Assembly (NCBI RefSeq): GCF_000498395.2 | Contig: NZ_CP010979.1 | Span: 3,844,001 to 3,908,000 of the forward strand | Origin: Pseudomonas putida S13.1.2 | Lineage (GTDB): Bacteria > Pseudomonadota > Gammaproteobacteria > Pseudomonadales > Pseudomonadaceae | Direction of reading: 5' to 3' | Length of the DNA stretch: 64,000 nt | Shown here: positions 1 through 8,690 of the stretch, piece after piece | Numbering within the stretch: position 1 is the stretch's first letter | Layout of the letters: each line of letters opens with the position of its first letter | Position numbers and translations under genes: made by a program | The notes under the pieces: model-generated | Database searches by the model: none | What the model saw: the letters and a program-made list of their open reading frames with translations, nothing else | What the model was told of the DNA's origin: nothing

Positions 1-201
1 GCCCTTTTGGGAGCCACGACCGCTGACCAGCTCGACCTGCTTTACCTTGCCTTCGTGCCGAAGCGTCCAGCCGGGATAATCCAACAGGTTTTCAATCGGA
101 TCGGTAAAGGAATACACCTTCACCTCGCCGCGAACGCCGTGAACCGAAAAAATCTTGCCAACGACGATGAGGTCGTCAGCCTTTTCTGGCGTCGCGTTCA
201 T
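1..201 (-). CDS. rimM: 16S rRNA processing protein RimM (N-terminal part)
   Basis: Only the first 67 codons are in the window; the gene runs off the left edge. RimM binds ribosomal protein S19 and assists maturation of the 30S head. The visible part is the RimM N-terminal beta-barrel, with the family signature GKIFSVHGVRGEVKVYSF at about residues 15-32. The ATG at 199-201 lies 5 nt after the rpsP stop, so the two genes are co-transcribed, matching the usual rpsP-rimM-trmD-rplS operon. The call is firm because both motif and context agree. Confidence 0.95.
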   Translation of the reverse strand, partial: MNATPEKADDLIVVGKIFSVHGVRGEVKVYSFTDPIENLLDYPGWTLRHEGKVKQVELVSGRGSQKG

Positions 202-206
202 ACTGT

Positions 207-458
207 TCAGGCAGCGGCCTTGGCAGCGTCCTTCAGCAGCTGAGCAACACGCTCAGACGGCTGTGCGCCCTGGCTCAGCCAGTAGGTGACGCGCTCTTGG
301 TTGACCGACAGCTTGACTTCGGCGCCCGATGCGATCGGGTTGAAGAAGCCAACGCGCTCAACGAAACGGCCGTCACGGGCGTTACGCGAGTTGGTCACGG
401 TCAGGTGGTAGAATGGGCGCTTTTTCGAGCCGCCACGGGCCAGACGAATGGTTACCAT
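207..458 (-). CDS. rpsP: 30S ribosomal protein S16
   Basis: An 83-residue protein of the bS16 family, a component of the small ribosomal subunit body. It begins MVTIRLARGGSKKRPFYHL, which is the S16 N-terminal signature, and has the usual bacterial length. I chose the ATG at 456-458 because an in-frame extension upstream has no S16 similarity. It is first in the rpsP-rimM operon. The region upstream to about 600 contains the promoter and a short inverted repeat in the probable leader. Confidence 0.97.
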   Translation of the reverse strand: MVTIRLARGGSKKRPFYHLTVTNSRNARDGRFVERVGFFNPIASGAEVKLSVNQERVTYWLSQGAQPSERVAQLLKDAAKAAA

Positions 459-483
459 GTGAACATCGTTCCTATAGTCGGTG

Positions 484-501
484 TTGCAGTTTGTACTGCA
501 A
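484..501 (-). promoter_or_regulatory. Inverted repeat in the rpsP leader region
   Basis: A perfect 7-bp inverted repeat (TTGCAGT, 4-nt loop, ACTGCAA) lies 25 nt upstream of the rpsP start codon. In the transcript it would form a small hairpin in the 5' leader. Its role is unknown; it could be a weak mRNA structure or a protein-binding site. There is no U-tract, so it is not a terminator. Confidence 0.35.
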
Positions 502-668
502 ATCTGAATGCCAAATAGGCACACGGGTGCCCAAAAGGCCGCATATTCTCGGGGAATACACGGACATTTGCAAATGACTTTTTCGGCAAGGCATTGCCCC
601 ACCGTCCAGATTTGCCGGTTTAGCCGCTAAATCAACGGCAGTTGCCCCGCCGGGGCGGGGGTTGTGGA

Positions 669-693
669 AGCCTGCCCAGCTAAAGGCAGGCTT
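669..693 (-). terminator. Hairpin downstream of ffh
   Basis: About 13 nt past the ffh stop is a hairpin with arms AGCCTGCC and GGCAGGCT around a 9-nt loop, followed by a very GC-rich stretch. It probably ends or trims the ffh transcript, but no U-run follows, so it is not a canonical intrinsic terminator. Confidence 0.4.
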
Positions 694-705
694 GCGCAAT
701 AGGGG

Positions 706-2082
706 TTACAGCTTCGGCATGCCGCCGCCTGGCAGCATCCCGCCCAGGCCACGCATCATCTTGGCCATGCCGCCTTTGGCGGAAAATTTCTTCATCATCT
801 TCTGCATTTGCTTGTGCTGCTTGATCAGCCGGCCGATGTCCTGCACCTGGGTACCGGAACCCAGGGCGATACGGCGCTTGCGCGAACCACTGATCAGGTC
901 AGGGTCGCGGCGCTCGGCCGGGGTCATGGAGTTGATGATGGCTTCCATCTGCTTGAACTGCTTCTCGGCCGCGCCCTGGGCGTTGCCCATCTGCGACAGG
1001 TTGACCCCGCCGATGCTCGGCAGCTTGTCCATCAGGCCGCCCAGGCCGCCCATGTTCTTCATCTGTTGCAGCTGGTCGCGGAAGTCTTCGAGGTCGAAGC
1101 CCTTGCCCTTCTTCAGCTTCTTGGCCAGCTTGTCGGCCTTGGCCTTGTCGATGGTCTGCTCGGCCTGCTCGATCAGGCTGAGCACGTCGCCCATGCCGAG
1201 GATGCGCGAAGCGACGCGGTCGGGGTGGAACGGCTCGAGGGCCTCGGTCTTCTCACCCATACCGATGAACTTGATCGGCTTGCCGGTAATGGCACGCACC
1301 GACAGCGCAGCACCGCCACGGGCGTCACCGTCAACCTTGGTCAGCACCACGCCGGTCAGCGGCAGGGCCTCGCCAAAGGCCTTGGCAGTGTTGGCGGCGT
1401 CCTGGCCGGTCATGGCGTCGACCACGAACAGCGTCTCGATCGGCTTGACTGCTGCGTGCAGCGCCTTGATCTCGTCCATCATGTCGGCGTCGATGTGCAG
1501 ACGGCCGGCGGTGTCGACGATGACCACATCGATGAACTTCAGCTTGGCTTCACGGATGGCCGCTTCGGCAATGGCCACCGGCTTCTGGCTGATGTCGGAC
1601 GGGAAGAAGGTGACGCCGATGTCGTTGGCCAGGGTTTCCAGCTGCTTGATCGCCGCCGGACGGTAGACGTCGGCGGACACCACCATCACGCTCTTTTTCT
1701 TGCGCTCTTTAAGGAAGCGCGCCAGCTTGCCGGCGGTGGTTGTCTTACCGGCGCCCTGCAGGCCGGCCATCAGCACCACGGCAGGCGGCGCAGCATTGAG
1801 CGCGAGGTCTTCGTTGGCCGCGCCCATCAGGCTTTCCAGCTCGGCCTGGACGATCTTCACGAACGCCTGGCCCGGGGTCAGGCTGCGCGACACTTCGGTG
1901 CCGACCGCACGTTCCTTGACGCTATTGACGAAATCCTTCACCACCGGCAGGGCAACGTCGGCCTCGAGCAGGGCCATGCGCACTTCGCGCAGCGTGTCCT
2001 TGATGTTGTCTTCGGTCAGCTTGGCCTTGCCGGTGACATGGCGCAGCGTCTGTGACAGGCGGTCGGTCAGGTTTTCGAACAT
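706..2082 (-). CDS. ffh: Signal recognition particle protein Ffh
   Basis: A 458-residue SRP54 GTPase that binds 4.5S RNA and hydrophobic signal sequences and docks with FtsY at the inner membrane. An N domain (about 1-85) is followed by the G domain with P-loop GLQGAGKTTT (about 107-116), DTAGR (about 190) and TKVDGDARGG (about 248). The C-terminal M domain (about 328-458) is Met-rich and ends GGMLPGGGMPKL, typical of gammaproteobacterial Ffh. It is transcribed toward rpsP, and its length and start are standard. Confidence 0.98.
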   Translation of the reverse strand: MFENLTDRLSQTLRHVTGKAKLTEDNIKDTLREVRMALLEADVALPVVKDFVNSVKERAVGTEVSRSLTPGQAFVKIVQAELESLMGAANEDLALNAAPPAVVLMAGLQGAGKTTTAGKLARFLKERKKKSVMVVSADVYRPAAIKQLETLANDIGVTFFPSDISQKPVAIAEAAIREAKLKFIDVVIVDTAGRLHIDADMMDEIKALHAAVKPIETLFVVDAMTGQDAANTAKAFGEALPLTGVVLTKVDGDARGGAALSVRAITGKPIKFIGMGEKTEALEPFHPDRVASRILGMGDVLSLIEQAEQTIDKAKADKLAKKLKKGKGFDLEDFRDQLQQMKNMGGLGGLMDKLPSIGGVNLSQMGNAQGAAEKQFKQMEAIINSMTPAERRDPDLISGSRKRRIALGSGTQVQDIGRLIKQHKQMQKMMKKFSAKGGMAKMMRGLGGMLPGGGMPKL

Positions 2083-2395
2083 GGTGATCCTTTCAGGCCC
2101 AGTAAAAGCCGAGGTTTGTCAGGCACCCTGGGGGAAATACACACCCGCCGGGCACAGCAAGGCGGCGATTATAGCGAAGTGCGGCGGCGGCGCACACCTT
2201 GGGAGATATTCGGTGGCTGTGCCGGCCTCTTCGCGGGCACGCCCGCTCCCACAGAATTTCAACCCGGTTGCGGACCTACGCGGTACCTGTGGGAGCGGGC
2301 GAGCCCGCGAATGCCCTGACACAAGCCTTCAGTCTTCCTTGATCAGCGGAATCTATGCCAAACTCCGTCTCTTTAAGGCTCGCCAACCAGGACTT
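2083..2395. other. Intergenic region between ffh and ypjD
   Basis: This 313-nt gap separates divergent ffh and the ypjD-like gene and must hold both promoters. Its middle is occupied by a REP doublet (2221-2315). I see no convincing small ORF or RNA gene in the remainder. Confidence 0.6.
2221..2315. repeat. REP doublet, GGGAGCGGGC type
   Basis: Two inverted copies of the Pseudomonas REP motif. The left copy (2221-2254) reads GCCGGCCTCTTCGCGGGC and onward to the conserved CCGCTCCCACAG; the right copy (2286-2315) starts CCTGTGGGAGCGGGC. About 31 nt separate them. The same motif recurs at six other intergenic sites in this window. Confidence 0.85.
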
Positions 2396-3205
2396 ATGGT
2401 CTCCTCTCCCAGCCTCATCCCCAACCTGATCGCTGCCGGCCTATATATAGCGGCGGCCATCTACCAGGGCTCGCACCTGGCCCAGGGCCGCAAGTCCGAC
2501 AAGCGCCTGCTCGTCCTGCTGGGTACCTTCGCGGTGCTCGCCCAGGCCGGTGCGCTGTACTTCCAGCTGATCACCCCGCTGGGCCTGAGCCTGGATTTCT
2601 TCAGCGCCGCCAGCCTGATCGCCGTGGCCGTCATCGGCCTGACCCTGCTGGCCTGCCTGCGCATACCGGTCGAAAACCTGCTGGTGCTGCTGTTCCCGCT
2701 GGGTGCGGTCACCGCGCTGCTGGCGCAGTTTGCACCACCTGGCACCGTACCGCTGATCAACGAAGAGCCGGGCATCCTCGCGCATATCCTGCTGTCGATC
2801 CTGGCGTACGGGCTGTTCACCATCGCGGTGTTCCAGTCGCTGCTGTTGCTGCTGCAGGACCACCAGCTGAAGAACAAGCACCCGTCCGGGCTGATCCGCA
2901 ATTTCCCGCCCCTGCAAACCATGGAAAGCCTGCTGTTCGGCTTTCTCTGGGCCGGCTGGTGCCTGCTGTCGCTGTCGCTGATCTCCGGCTGGCTGTTCCT
3001 CGACAACCTGTTCGCCCAGCACCTGGTACACAAGACCTTGCTGGCCTGTGTCGCCTGGGTGGTGTTCAGCGTACTGCTGTGGGGCCGCACCCGCCTGGGC
3101 TGGCGTGGCCACAAGGCCATCCGCTGGACGCTGGCCGGTTTCTGCCTGCTGATGCTGGCCTATTTCGGCAGCAAGCTGGTTCGCGAATTCATCCTGCATA
3201 TCTGA
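2396..3205 (+). CDS. ypjD: YpjD-like inner membrane protein of the CcsA/cytochrome c assembly family
   Basis: A 269-residue polytopic membrane protein with about eight hydrophobic helices, the first at about residues 8-24 and the last near the C-terminus. It belongs to the CcsA/CcmC-like family of haem-handling proteins; the exact function of the YpjD branch is not settled. I start at the ATG at 2396 because the open frame upstream crosses REP sequence and encodes no membrane-like residues. It sits just upstream of the CBS-domain transporter gene (9-nt gap), an arrangement conserved near ffh in pseudomonads, and is probably co-transcribed with it. Confidence 0.85.
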   Translation: MVSSPSLIPNLIAAGLYIAAAIYQGSHLAQGRKSDKRLLVLLGTFAVLAQAGALYFQLITPLGLSLDFFSAASLIAVAVIGLTLLACLRIPVENLLVLLFPLGAVTALLAQFAPPGTVPLINEEPGILAHILLSILAYGLFTIAVFQSLLLLLQDHQLKNKHPSGLIRNFPPLQTMESLLFGFLWAGWCLLSLSLISGWLFLDNLFAQHLVHKTLLACVAWVVFSVLLWGRTRLGWRGHKAIRWTLAGFCLLMLAYFGSKLVREFILHI

Positions 3206-3214
3206 CGGCCGCTC

Positions 3215-4420
3215 ATGGACACACTGCCGTACGCACCGCTCTTCGGCACCCTGGCACTGGCGCTGCTGTGGTCGGCGCTGTTCACCACGGTAGATGCCGC
3301 CCGCCTGCAGCTCAATGGCACGCTGCGCCCCCACGAGGACGGCCAGCCCGTGCTCCCGGCCCAAGCCTTGGTGCTTTGCGCCAGCCTGGGCAAGCTGCTG
3401 GTGTTGGGCCTGGCCTGCCTGGTCGGCCAGCGCCATAGCGGCGAGCACGGCTTTTGGCTGGCAGGGCTGGCCGCCGCCCTCACCCTGCTGGTGTTTGCCG
3501 AATACCTGCCGCGGCGCCTGGCACGGCGCAACCCGCAGGCATGCGTCAACCTGGGTACCAGCCTGCTGAAAGTGCCCCTCGCCCTGATGCAGCCAGTGGC
3601 CTGCCTGCTGGACGGTTTCGCCAAGCTGCTCCTGCGCCCGTTTCGCGTGCAACCCACGGCCGTGGCCCTGCACCCGCAGGAAGCCGACGACTTCGACGAA
3701 GACGAGGAGCACGAAACACCCCGCCATGGCCTGCTCGACGGCCTGCAGTCGCTGGACAAGATCACCGTCAACGACATCCTGGTACCGCGCAACGAGGTGG
3801 ACGGCATCAACCTCGACGAGCCGATCGAGCGCATCATCGAGCAGTTGATCGTCAGCCGCCACACCCGCCTGCCGGTCTACCACAACGACATCAACCAGGT
3901 CGAAGCCATCCTCAACACCAAGCTGATCAGCCACCTGCTGCCCAAGGGCGAGCTGACCCTGGAGGCACTGCACGGCGCCTGCTACGAACCCTATTTCGTG
4001 CCAGAAAGCACGCCCTTGCAAATGCAGCTGCTGAACTTCCACAAGCAACAGCGCCGGCTGGGTGTGGTGGTAGACGAGTACGGCGAGGTGCAGGGCATCG
4101 TCACCCTGGAAGACATCCTCGAAGAGATCGTTGGCGAGTTCGAGGACGAACAAAGCCTGGAAAACCCCCACGTACACCCGCAACCCGATGGCACCTTCGT
4201 CATCGACGGCAACGCTTCGCTGCGCGAAATCAACCGCACCCTGGGCTGGCACCTGCCCTGCGACGGCGGGCCAAAAACCCTTAACGGGCTGGTTACCGAA
4301 GCGCTGGAAAGCATCCCGGAAAGCGCCGTTTGCCTGAAGATCGGCCGCTATCGCCTGGAAATCCTCGAAACAGAGGACAATTGTGCCAGCAAGGTACTGG
4401 TGTGGACCGTGACCCGATAG
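3215..4420 (+). CDS. HlyC/CorC (CNNM) family transporter with CBS domains
   Basis: A 401-residue membrane protein of the CNNM/CorC family, linked to Mg2+/Co2+ efflux and resistance. An N-terminal CNNM (DUF21) membrane domain (about 1-150) includes the helix LFGTLALALLWSALFTTVD. A cytoplasmic Bateman module of two CBS domains follows (about 180-300; VPRNEVDGINLDEPIERI and RRLGVVVDEYGEVQGIVTLE). The C-terminal CorC_HlyC domain (about 315-395) contains GTFVIDGNASLREINRTLGW. The gene starts 9 nt after ypjD. The family call is secure; the transported ion is not shown. Confidence 0.88.
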   Translation: MDTLPYAPLFGTLALALLWSALFTTVDAARLQLNGTLRPHEDGQPVLPAQALVLCASLGKLLVLGLACLVGQRHSGEHGFWLAGLAAALTLLVFAEYLPRRLARRNPQACVNLGTSLLKVPLALMQPVACLLDGFAKLLLRPFRVQPTAVALHPQEADDFDEDEEHETPRHGLLDGLQSLDKITVNDILVPRNEVDGINLDEPIERIIEQLIVSRHTRLPVYHNDINQVEAILNTKLISHLLPKGELTLEALHGACYEPYFVPESTPLQMQLLNFHKQQRRLGVVVDEYGEVQGIVTLEDILEEIVGEFEDEQSLENPHVHPQPDGTFVIDGNASLREINRTLGWHLPCDGGPKTLNGLVTEALESIPESAVCLKIGRYRLEILETEDNCASKVLVWTVTR

Positions 4421-4695
4421 CTATACTCGGGTCACGCTTACCCAGCCCCGCCGCCACGCCCGCTACCCGCACCCGGCGTTCCACGGCCAGTCCGCTCCAC
4501 TGACACGCCCTGCGGTCCTGCTTCAACACCCCGAACAGTGCCCGCGCCGCCCCTACCCCCCTTGGGCTATCGTCAGTCGGGCGCACACAACAACAAAACG
4601 CTCCGGCGCCCGCGCAACCGTGCCTGCCCTTTTGCTCAGCACGCCGCCGCGGGCCATGCCCATGGAGCTGGACCAGACTGTCAGGGACCTACTTA

Positions 4696-5994
4696 ATGAC
4701 AAGCAGCACCTATGCCCAAGCGCCTGCCGCGCCGGTCAACTCGCCCGCGCGAGTAGCCACTGCCAGCTTCATCGGCACCGCCATCGAGTTCTACGATTTC
4801 TACGTGTACGCCACCGCTGCGGCCCTGGTGATCGGCCCGGTGTTCTTCCCGTCCGGGTCGGGCACCGCGCAAATGCTGGCGGCCTTCCTCACCTTCGGCA
4901 TCGCCTTTCTCGCCCGCCCGCTGGGTTCGGCGCTGTTCGGCCACTTTGGCGACCGCATCGGCCGCAAATCGACCCTGGTTGCCTCGCTGCTGCTGATGGG
5001 CGTGTCCACCACGGCCATCGGCGTGTTGCCAGGCTATGACAGCATTGGCGTGTGGGCGCCGATCATCCTTTGCCTGCTGCGCTTTGGCCAGGGCCTGGGC
5101 CTGGGCGGTGAATGGGGTGGCGCGGCGTTGCTGGCCACCGAGAACGCCCCGGAAGGCAAGCGCGCCTGGTTCGGCATGTTCCCGCAGCTGGGCCCTTCTA
5201 TCGGCTTTTTGGCCGCCAACGGCCTGTTCCTGACCCTGGCCCTGACGCTCAGCGACGAGCAGTTCCGTGAATGGGGCTGGCGTATTCCGTTCCTGCTCAG
5301 TGCGGCGCTGGTGCTGGTTGGCCTGTATGTGCGCCTGAAGCTCGAAGAAAGCCCGGTATTCGCCAAGGCTGTTGCCCGCCACGAGCGGGTGAAAATGCCA
5401 GTGTTCGAGCTGTTTTCCAACTACTGGGTGCCCACCCTGCTGGGCGCTGCGGCGATGGTGGTGTGCTACGCGCTGTTCTATATCTCCACGGTGTTCTCGC
5501 TGAGCTATGGCGTGACCACGCTGGGTTACAGCCGCGAGACGTTCCTTGGCCTGCTGTGCTTCGCGGTGGTGTTCATGGCCCTGGCCACGCCATTGTCGGC
5601 CTGGCTCAGCGACCGCTACGGGCGCAAGCCGGTGCTGATCGTCGGCGGCCTGCTGGCGGTCGCTTCGGGCTTTACCATGGAACCGCTGCTGACGTCGGGG
5701 TCGACGACGGGGGTGGCGTTGTTCCTGGCCATCGAGCTGTTCCTGATGGGCGTGACCTTTGCGCCGATGGGGGCACTGCTGCCTGAACTGTTCCCTACCC
5801 ACGTGCGTTACACCGGGGCTTCGGCGGCATATAACCTGGGCGGGATTGTCGGGGCCTCGGCGGCACCGTTCTTTGCCCAGAAGCTGGTCAGCATGGGCGG
5901 GTTGAGCTGGGTGGGGGGATACGTGTCGGTGGCGGCGGTGATCAGCCTGATTGCGGTGCTGTGCCTTAAAGAGACCCGTAATACCGAGCTGTAA
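4696..5994 (+). CDS. MFS transporter, metabolite:H+ symporter (MHS) type
   Basis: A 432-residue, 12-helix major facilitator protein. MHS-family features are TASFIGTAIEFYDFYVYATA in helix 1, GHFGDRIGRKSTL in the helix 2-3 loop (about 90-102), GLGLGGEWGGAALLATE near residue 140, and the repeated loop motif SDRYGRKPVL. The closest named group is the YhjE/ShiA/ProP-like symporters, which import organic acids or betaines with protons; the substrate cannot be read here. The ATG at 4696 has AGGGA about 9 nt upstream. The 275-nt gap before it holds its promoter and no visible gene. Confidence 0.85.
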   Translation: MTSSTYAQAPAAPVNSPARVATASFIGTAIEFYDFYVYATAAALVIGPVFFPSGSGTAQMLAAFLTFGIAFLARPLGSALFGHFGDRIGRKSTLVASLLLMGVSTTAIGVLPGYDSIGVWAPIILCLLRFGQGLGLGGEWGGAALLATENAPEGKRAWFGMFPQLGPSIGFLAANGLFLTLALTLSDEQFREWGWRIPFLLSAALVLVGLYVRLKLEESPVFAKAVARHERVKMPVFELFSNYWVPTLLGAAAMVVCYALFYISTVFSLSYGVTTLGYSRETFLGLLCFAVVFMALATPLSAWLSDRYGRKPVLIVGGLLAVASGFTMEPLLTSGSTTGVALFLAIELFLMGVTFAPMGALLPELFPTHVRYTGASAAYNLGGIVGASAAPFFAQKLVSMGGLSWVGGYVSVAAVISLIAVLCLKETRNTEL

Positions 5995-5999
5995 GCAAT

Positions 6000-6022
6000 T
6001 GGGGCCGCGTTGCGGCCCCCTT
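6000..6022. terminator. Hairpin between converging MFS gene and purT
   Basis: A GC-rich palindrome (GGGGCCGC, short loop, GCGGCCCC) just after the MFS stop, followed by TTCGGTTTCG on the plus strand. It sits between two converging genes and is a plausible shared terminator, although the U-run is poor. Confidence 0.5.
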
Positions 6023-6032
6023 CGGTTTCGAA

Positions 6033-7214
6033 TCAGAACTCGACCTTGACCGCCTGCGAAGCGCGGGTCGCCTTGGCCCGCGCCAGCTCGACCGACTCGT
6101 CACGTGCCAGGCACACGCCCATGCGGCGGGTACCGTTGATTTCCGGCTTGCCGAACAGGCGAATGGCCGTATCCGGCTCGCTCAGCGCTGCACCCAGGTT
6201 GGCGAAGCTGGTCTGCTGCGACTGCCCTTCTGGCAGGATCACCGCCGACGCCGACGGGCCAAACTGACGCACCACCGGAATCGGCAGGCCGAGAATGGCA
6301 CGGGCATGCAGAGCGAACTGCGACAGGTCCTGGGAAATCAGGGTGACCAGGCCGGTGTCATGCGGGCGCGGCGACACTTCGCTGAACCACACCTGATCGC
6401 CCTTCACGAACAGTTCCACGCCAAACAGGCCGCGACCGCCCAGGGCATCGGTGACGGCCTTGGCCACGCGCTGCGACTCGGCCAGCGCTTTCGGGCTCAT
6501 GGCCTGCGGCTGCCACGACTCCTGATAGTCGCCCTTCTCCTGGCGGTGGCCAACCGGCTCCAGGAAGGTGGTACCGCCGACGTGGCGCACGGTCAGCAAG
6601 GTGATTTCGTATTCAAAGTCGATGAAGCCCTCGACGATCACCCGGCCCTTGCCGGCGCGGCCGCCTTCCTGGGCGTAGTCCCACGACTTCTGCAGGTCGG
6701 CATCGCTGCGCAGCAGGCTCTGGCCTTTGCCCGACGAGCTCATCACCGGCTTGACCACGCACGGGTAACCCACATCGGCCACGGCCTTGGCGTAGTCTTC
6801 ATAGGTGTCGGCGAAGTGGTACGGCGAGGTCGGCAGGTCCAGCTCTTCGGCGGCCAGACGGCGGATGCCTTCACGGTTCATGGTCAACTGCGTGGCGCGG
6901 GCGGTCGGCACCACGTTGAAACCTTCGTTTTCCAGCTCGACCAGGGTGGCGGTGGCGATGGCTTCGATTTCCGGGACGATATAGTGCGGCTTCTCGGCCT
7001 CGATCACCGCACGCAGGGCAACGCCATCGAGCATGTTGACCACGTGGCTGCGATGCGCCACTTGCATGGCCGGGGCATTGGCGTAGCGGTCGACGGCGAT
7101 CACTTCGACGCCCAGGCGCTGCAGCTCGATCACCACTTCCTTGCCCAACTCGCCACAGCCGCACAGCAGTACACGGGTCGCGGTGGGCGACAAGGGGGTT
7201 CCGATACGGGTCAT
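6033..7214 (-). CDS. purT: Formate-dependent phosphoribosylglycinamide formyltransferase 2
   Basis: A 393-residue ATP-grasp enzyme that makes formyl-GAR from GAR, formate and ATP in purine synthesis, an alternative to folate-dependent PurN. The N-terminal preATP-grasp domain has VLLCGCGELGKEV (about 15-27). The ATP-grasp core includes CVVKPVMSSSGKGQSLL (about 151-167), and FSEVSPRPHDTGLVTL (about 273-288) carries the metal-binding region. Length matches E. coli PurT. The start ATG at 7212-7214 is the only good one. Confidence 0.97.
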   Translation of the reverse strand: MTRIGTPLSPTATRVLLCGCGELGKEVVIELQRLGVEVIAVDRYANAPAMQVAHRSHVVNMLDGVALRAVIEAEKPHYIVPEIEAIATATLVELENEGFNVVPTARATQLTMNREGIRRLAAEELDLPTSPYHFADTYEDYAKAVADVGYPCVVKPVMSSSGKGQSLLRSDADLQKSWDYAQEGGRAGKGRVIVEGFIDFEYEITLLTVRHVGGTTFLEPVGHRQEKGDYQESWQPQAMSPKALAESQRVAKAVTDALGGRGLFGVELFVKGDQVWFSEVSPRPHDTGLVTLISQDLSQFALHARAILGLPIPVVRQFGPSASAVILPEGQSQQTSFANLGAALSEPDTAIRLFGKPEINGTRRMGVCLARDESVELARAKATRASQAVKVEF

Positions 7215-7290
7215 TTCAGGTCCTCGAAGGCGTCCGGGGCCGCGCCAGGCTTTGCGCCGCCCGCTGAAAAAGGACCGCTATTCTACACCA

Positions 7291-7758
7291 TCAACCGGCG
7301 ACGGCGGCCCGTCGGGCGCGAAATGCCATGGCCAGCCATACGGCAGTGACACCGGCGAACTTCGACGCCATGGCGGTGCCGATCACCGCCGGAGTCAGGG
7401 CGCCGATCATGCCGAAAAAGATGAAGGTATCCACCGGGATGCTCAGCGCCGAGCTGAGCCACAGGCGATCGCGCAGCGGCCGGCGGGTAATGCTGAACAC
7501 CAGCCAGTCGATCAGCTCGGAAATGAAAAACGCGGTGGCGCTGGCCAGGGCGATGGCCGGCTCGGAGGTGACATAGGACAGCACCAGGGCCACCAACATG
7601 GCAACCAGGGCACCATGGCCGAAGCGGGTCTGCACCATGTCGCGCAGGATGAACACCAGGCCGCCCCAGGCGGACCAGATGATGTCCAGGTGCGGGGCGC
7701 TGGAGAAGGCGTAGTTGATCAGCACTACGCTGCTGATGTAGGCAATCAGATAGAACAT
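7291..7758 (-). CDS. VUT-family integral membrane protein (possible queuosine precursor transporter)
   Basis: A 155-residue protein with five or six hydrophobic segments, belonging to the VUT (YhhQ-like) family. Family features are ISELIDWLVFS (about 88-98) and the conserved polar pattern around RDRLWLSSALSIPVDTFIFF. YhhQ of E. coli imports queuosine precursors (preQ0/preQ1), but this protein is shorter than YhhQ (about 220 residues), so transport of the same substrate is only a guess. It stands alone between purT and a REP doublet. Confidence 0.75.
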   Translation of the reverse strand: MFYLIAYISSVVLINYAFSSAPHLDIIWSAWGGLVFILRDMVQTRFGHGALVAMLVALVLSYVTSEPAIALASATAFFISELIDWLVFSITRRPLRDRLWLSSALSIPVDTFIFFGMIGALTPAVIGTAMASKFAGVTAVWLAMAFRARRAAVAG

Positions 7759-7820
7759 GGCGGGTAGTCTGTGGGCAAGCCGTACAGATTACCGCTGGCG
7801 CCCTCGACAGGCAACGCCGT

Positions 7821-7941
7821 CCCTGTAGGAGCGGCCTTGTGTCGCGATGGGCTGCGCAGCGGCCCCGGGGTTTCTGATGCACACCGAAGATTGCAGGGGG
7901 CTGCTGCGCAGCCCATCGCGACACAAGGCCGCTCCTACAGG
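7821..7941. repeat. REP doublet, AGGAGCGGCC type
   Basis: Two inverted copies of the second REP type: the left (7821-7866) begins CCCTGTAGGAGCGGCCTTG, and the right (7896-7941) is its mirror ending in CGCTCCTACAGG. The right copy overlaps the stop codon of the neighbouring DUF1289 gene. Confidence 0.88.
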
Positions 7942-8129
7942 ATCAGCCCGGCCTCTACTGCCCGTTCATGGCAAAGCTTGAGCACCGCCCGGCGCTCATC
8001 GTTGTCCATCCGCCCCCAGCGGCCAATCTCTGCCACGGTACGCTGGCAGCCGGTGCAGATGTCCTGCTCGTCCAGCGCGCAAATGCTTACGCACGGCGAG
8101 GCCACCGGCCGCTCTACCACATTACTCAT
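7935..8129 (-). CDS. DUF1289 domain-containing protein
   Basis: A 64-residue protein. DUF1289 is recognised by SPCVSICALDEQDICTGC with the conserved CxxxC...CxxC cysteines, then GCQRTVAEIGRW. Function is unknown; the cysteines suggest a small metal site. I place the start at the ATG at 8127-8129; an adjacent in-frame ATG at 8132 is equally possible. The gene overlaps the 3' end of the gamma carbonic anhydrase gene by 8 nt, implying translational coupling. Its TAG stop lies inside a REP element, so the last residues may be repeat-derived. Confidence 0.85.
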   Translation of the reverse strand: MSNVVERPVASPCVSICALDEQDICTGCQRTVAEIGRWGRMDNDERRAVLKLCHERAVEAGLIL

Positions 8130-8646
8130 CATCAACCACCAGCTCCTGCGCATAACGCTGGGCATTGTGCACGTAATGCGCGGCGCTGGCTTCAAGCATG
8201 CGCTTCTGCTGCTCGGTCAATTCACGTACTACCTTGCCGGGCGAGCCCATCACCAGTGAACCGTCGGGGATTTCCTTGCCCTCGGCGATCAGTGCATTTG
8301 CACCGATGATGCAGTGCTTGCCAATGCGCGCGCCGTTGAGGATTACGGCATTGATACCGACCAGGCTGTAGTCGCCCACGGTGCAGCCGTGCAGCATGGC
8401 GTTGTGACCAACGGTCACGCCCTTGCCCAGGGTCAGCGGCGAGCCCATGTCGGTATGCATCACCGTGCCATCCTGCACGTTACTGCCTTCGCCGATATCG
8501 ATCAGCTCGTTATCCCCGCGCAGCACCGCGCCAAACCACACGCTGGCATTGGCTTGCAGGCGCACGTTGCCGATCAGCGTGGCGTTGGGTGCGGCCCAAC
8601 TGGTGGGGTGGCTTTCGACCCGCAGGTCGCCCAGGCGGTATTTCAT
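8122..8646 (-). CDS. Gamma carbonic anhydrase family protein
   Basis: A 174-residue left-handed beta-helix protein of the YrdA/PaaY/CaiE type. Hexapeptide repeats run through about residues 15-140. Putative zinc ligands are in HTDMG (about 65) and VGHNAMLHG (about 78-86), as in gamma carbonic anhydrases, and GSPGKVVREL (about 133-142) is the usual C-terminal cap. Several members of this branch have weak or no CO2 hydration activity, so the reaction is unproven. The downstream DUF1289 gene overlaps its end. Confidence 0.88.
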   Translation of the reverse strand: MKYRLGDLRVESHPTSWAAPNATLIGNVRLQANASVWFGAVLRGDNELIDIGEGSNVQDGTVMHTDMGSPLTLGKGVTVGHNAMLHGCTVGDYSLVGINAVILNGARIGKHCIIGANALIAEGKEIPDGSLVMGSPGKVVRELTEQQKRMLEASAAHYVHNAQRYAQELVVDDE

Positions 8647-8690
8647 GCATGCTCCTCAGGCTGGAACGCAGACGGCAGGGTAGGCCCCGC

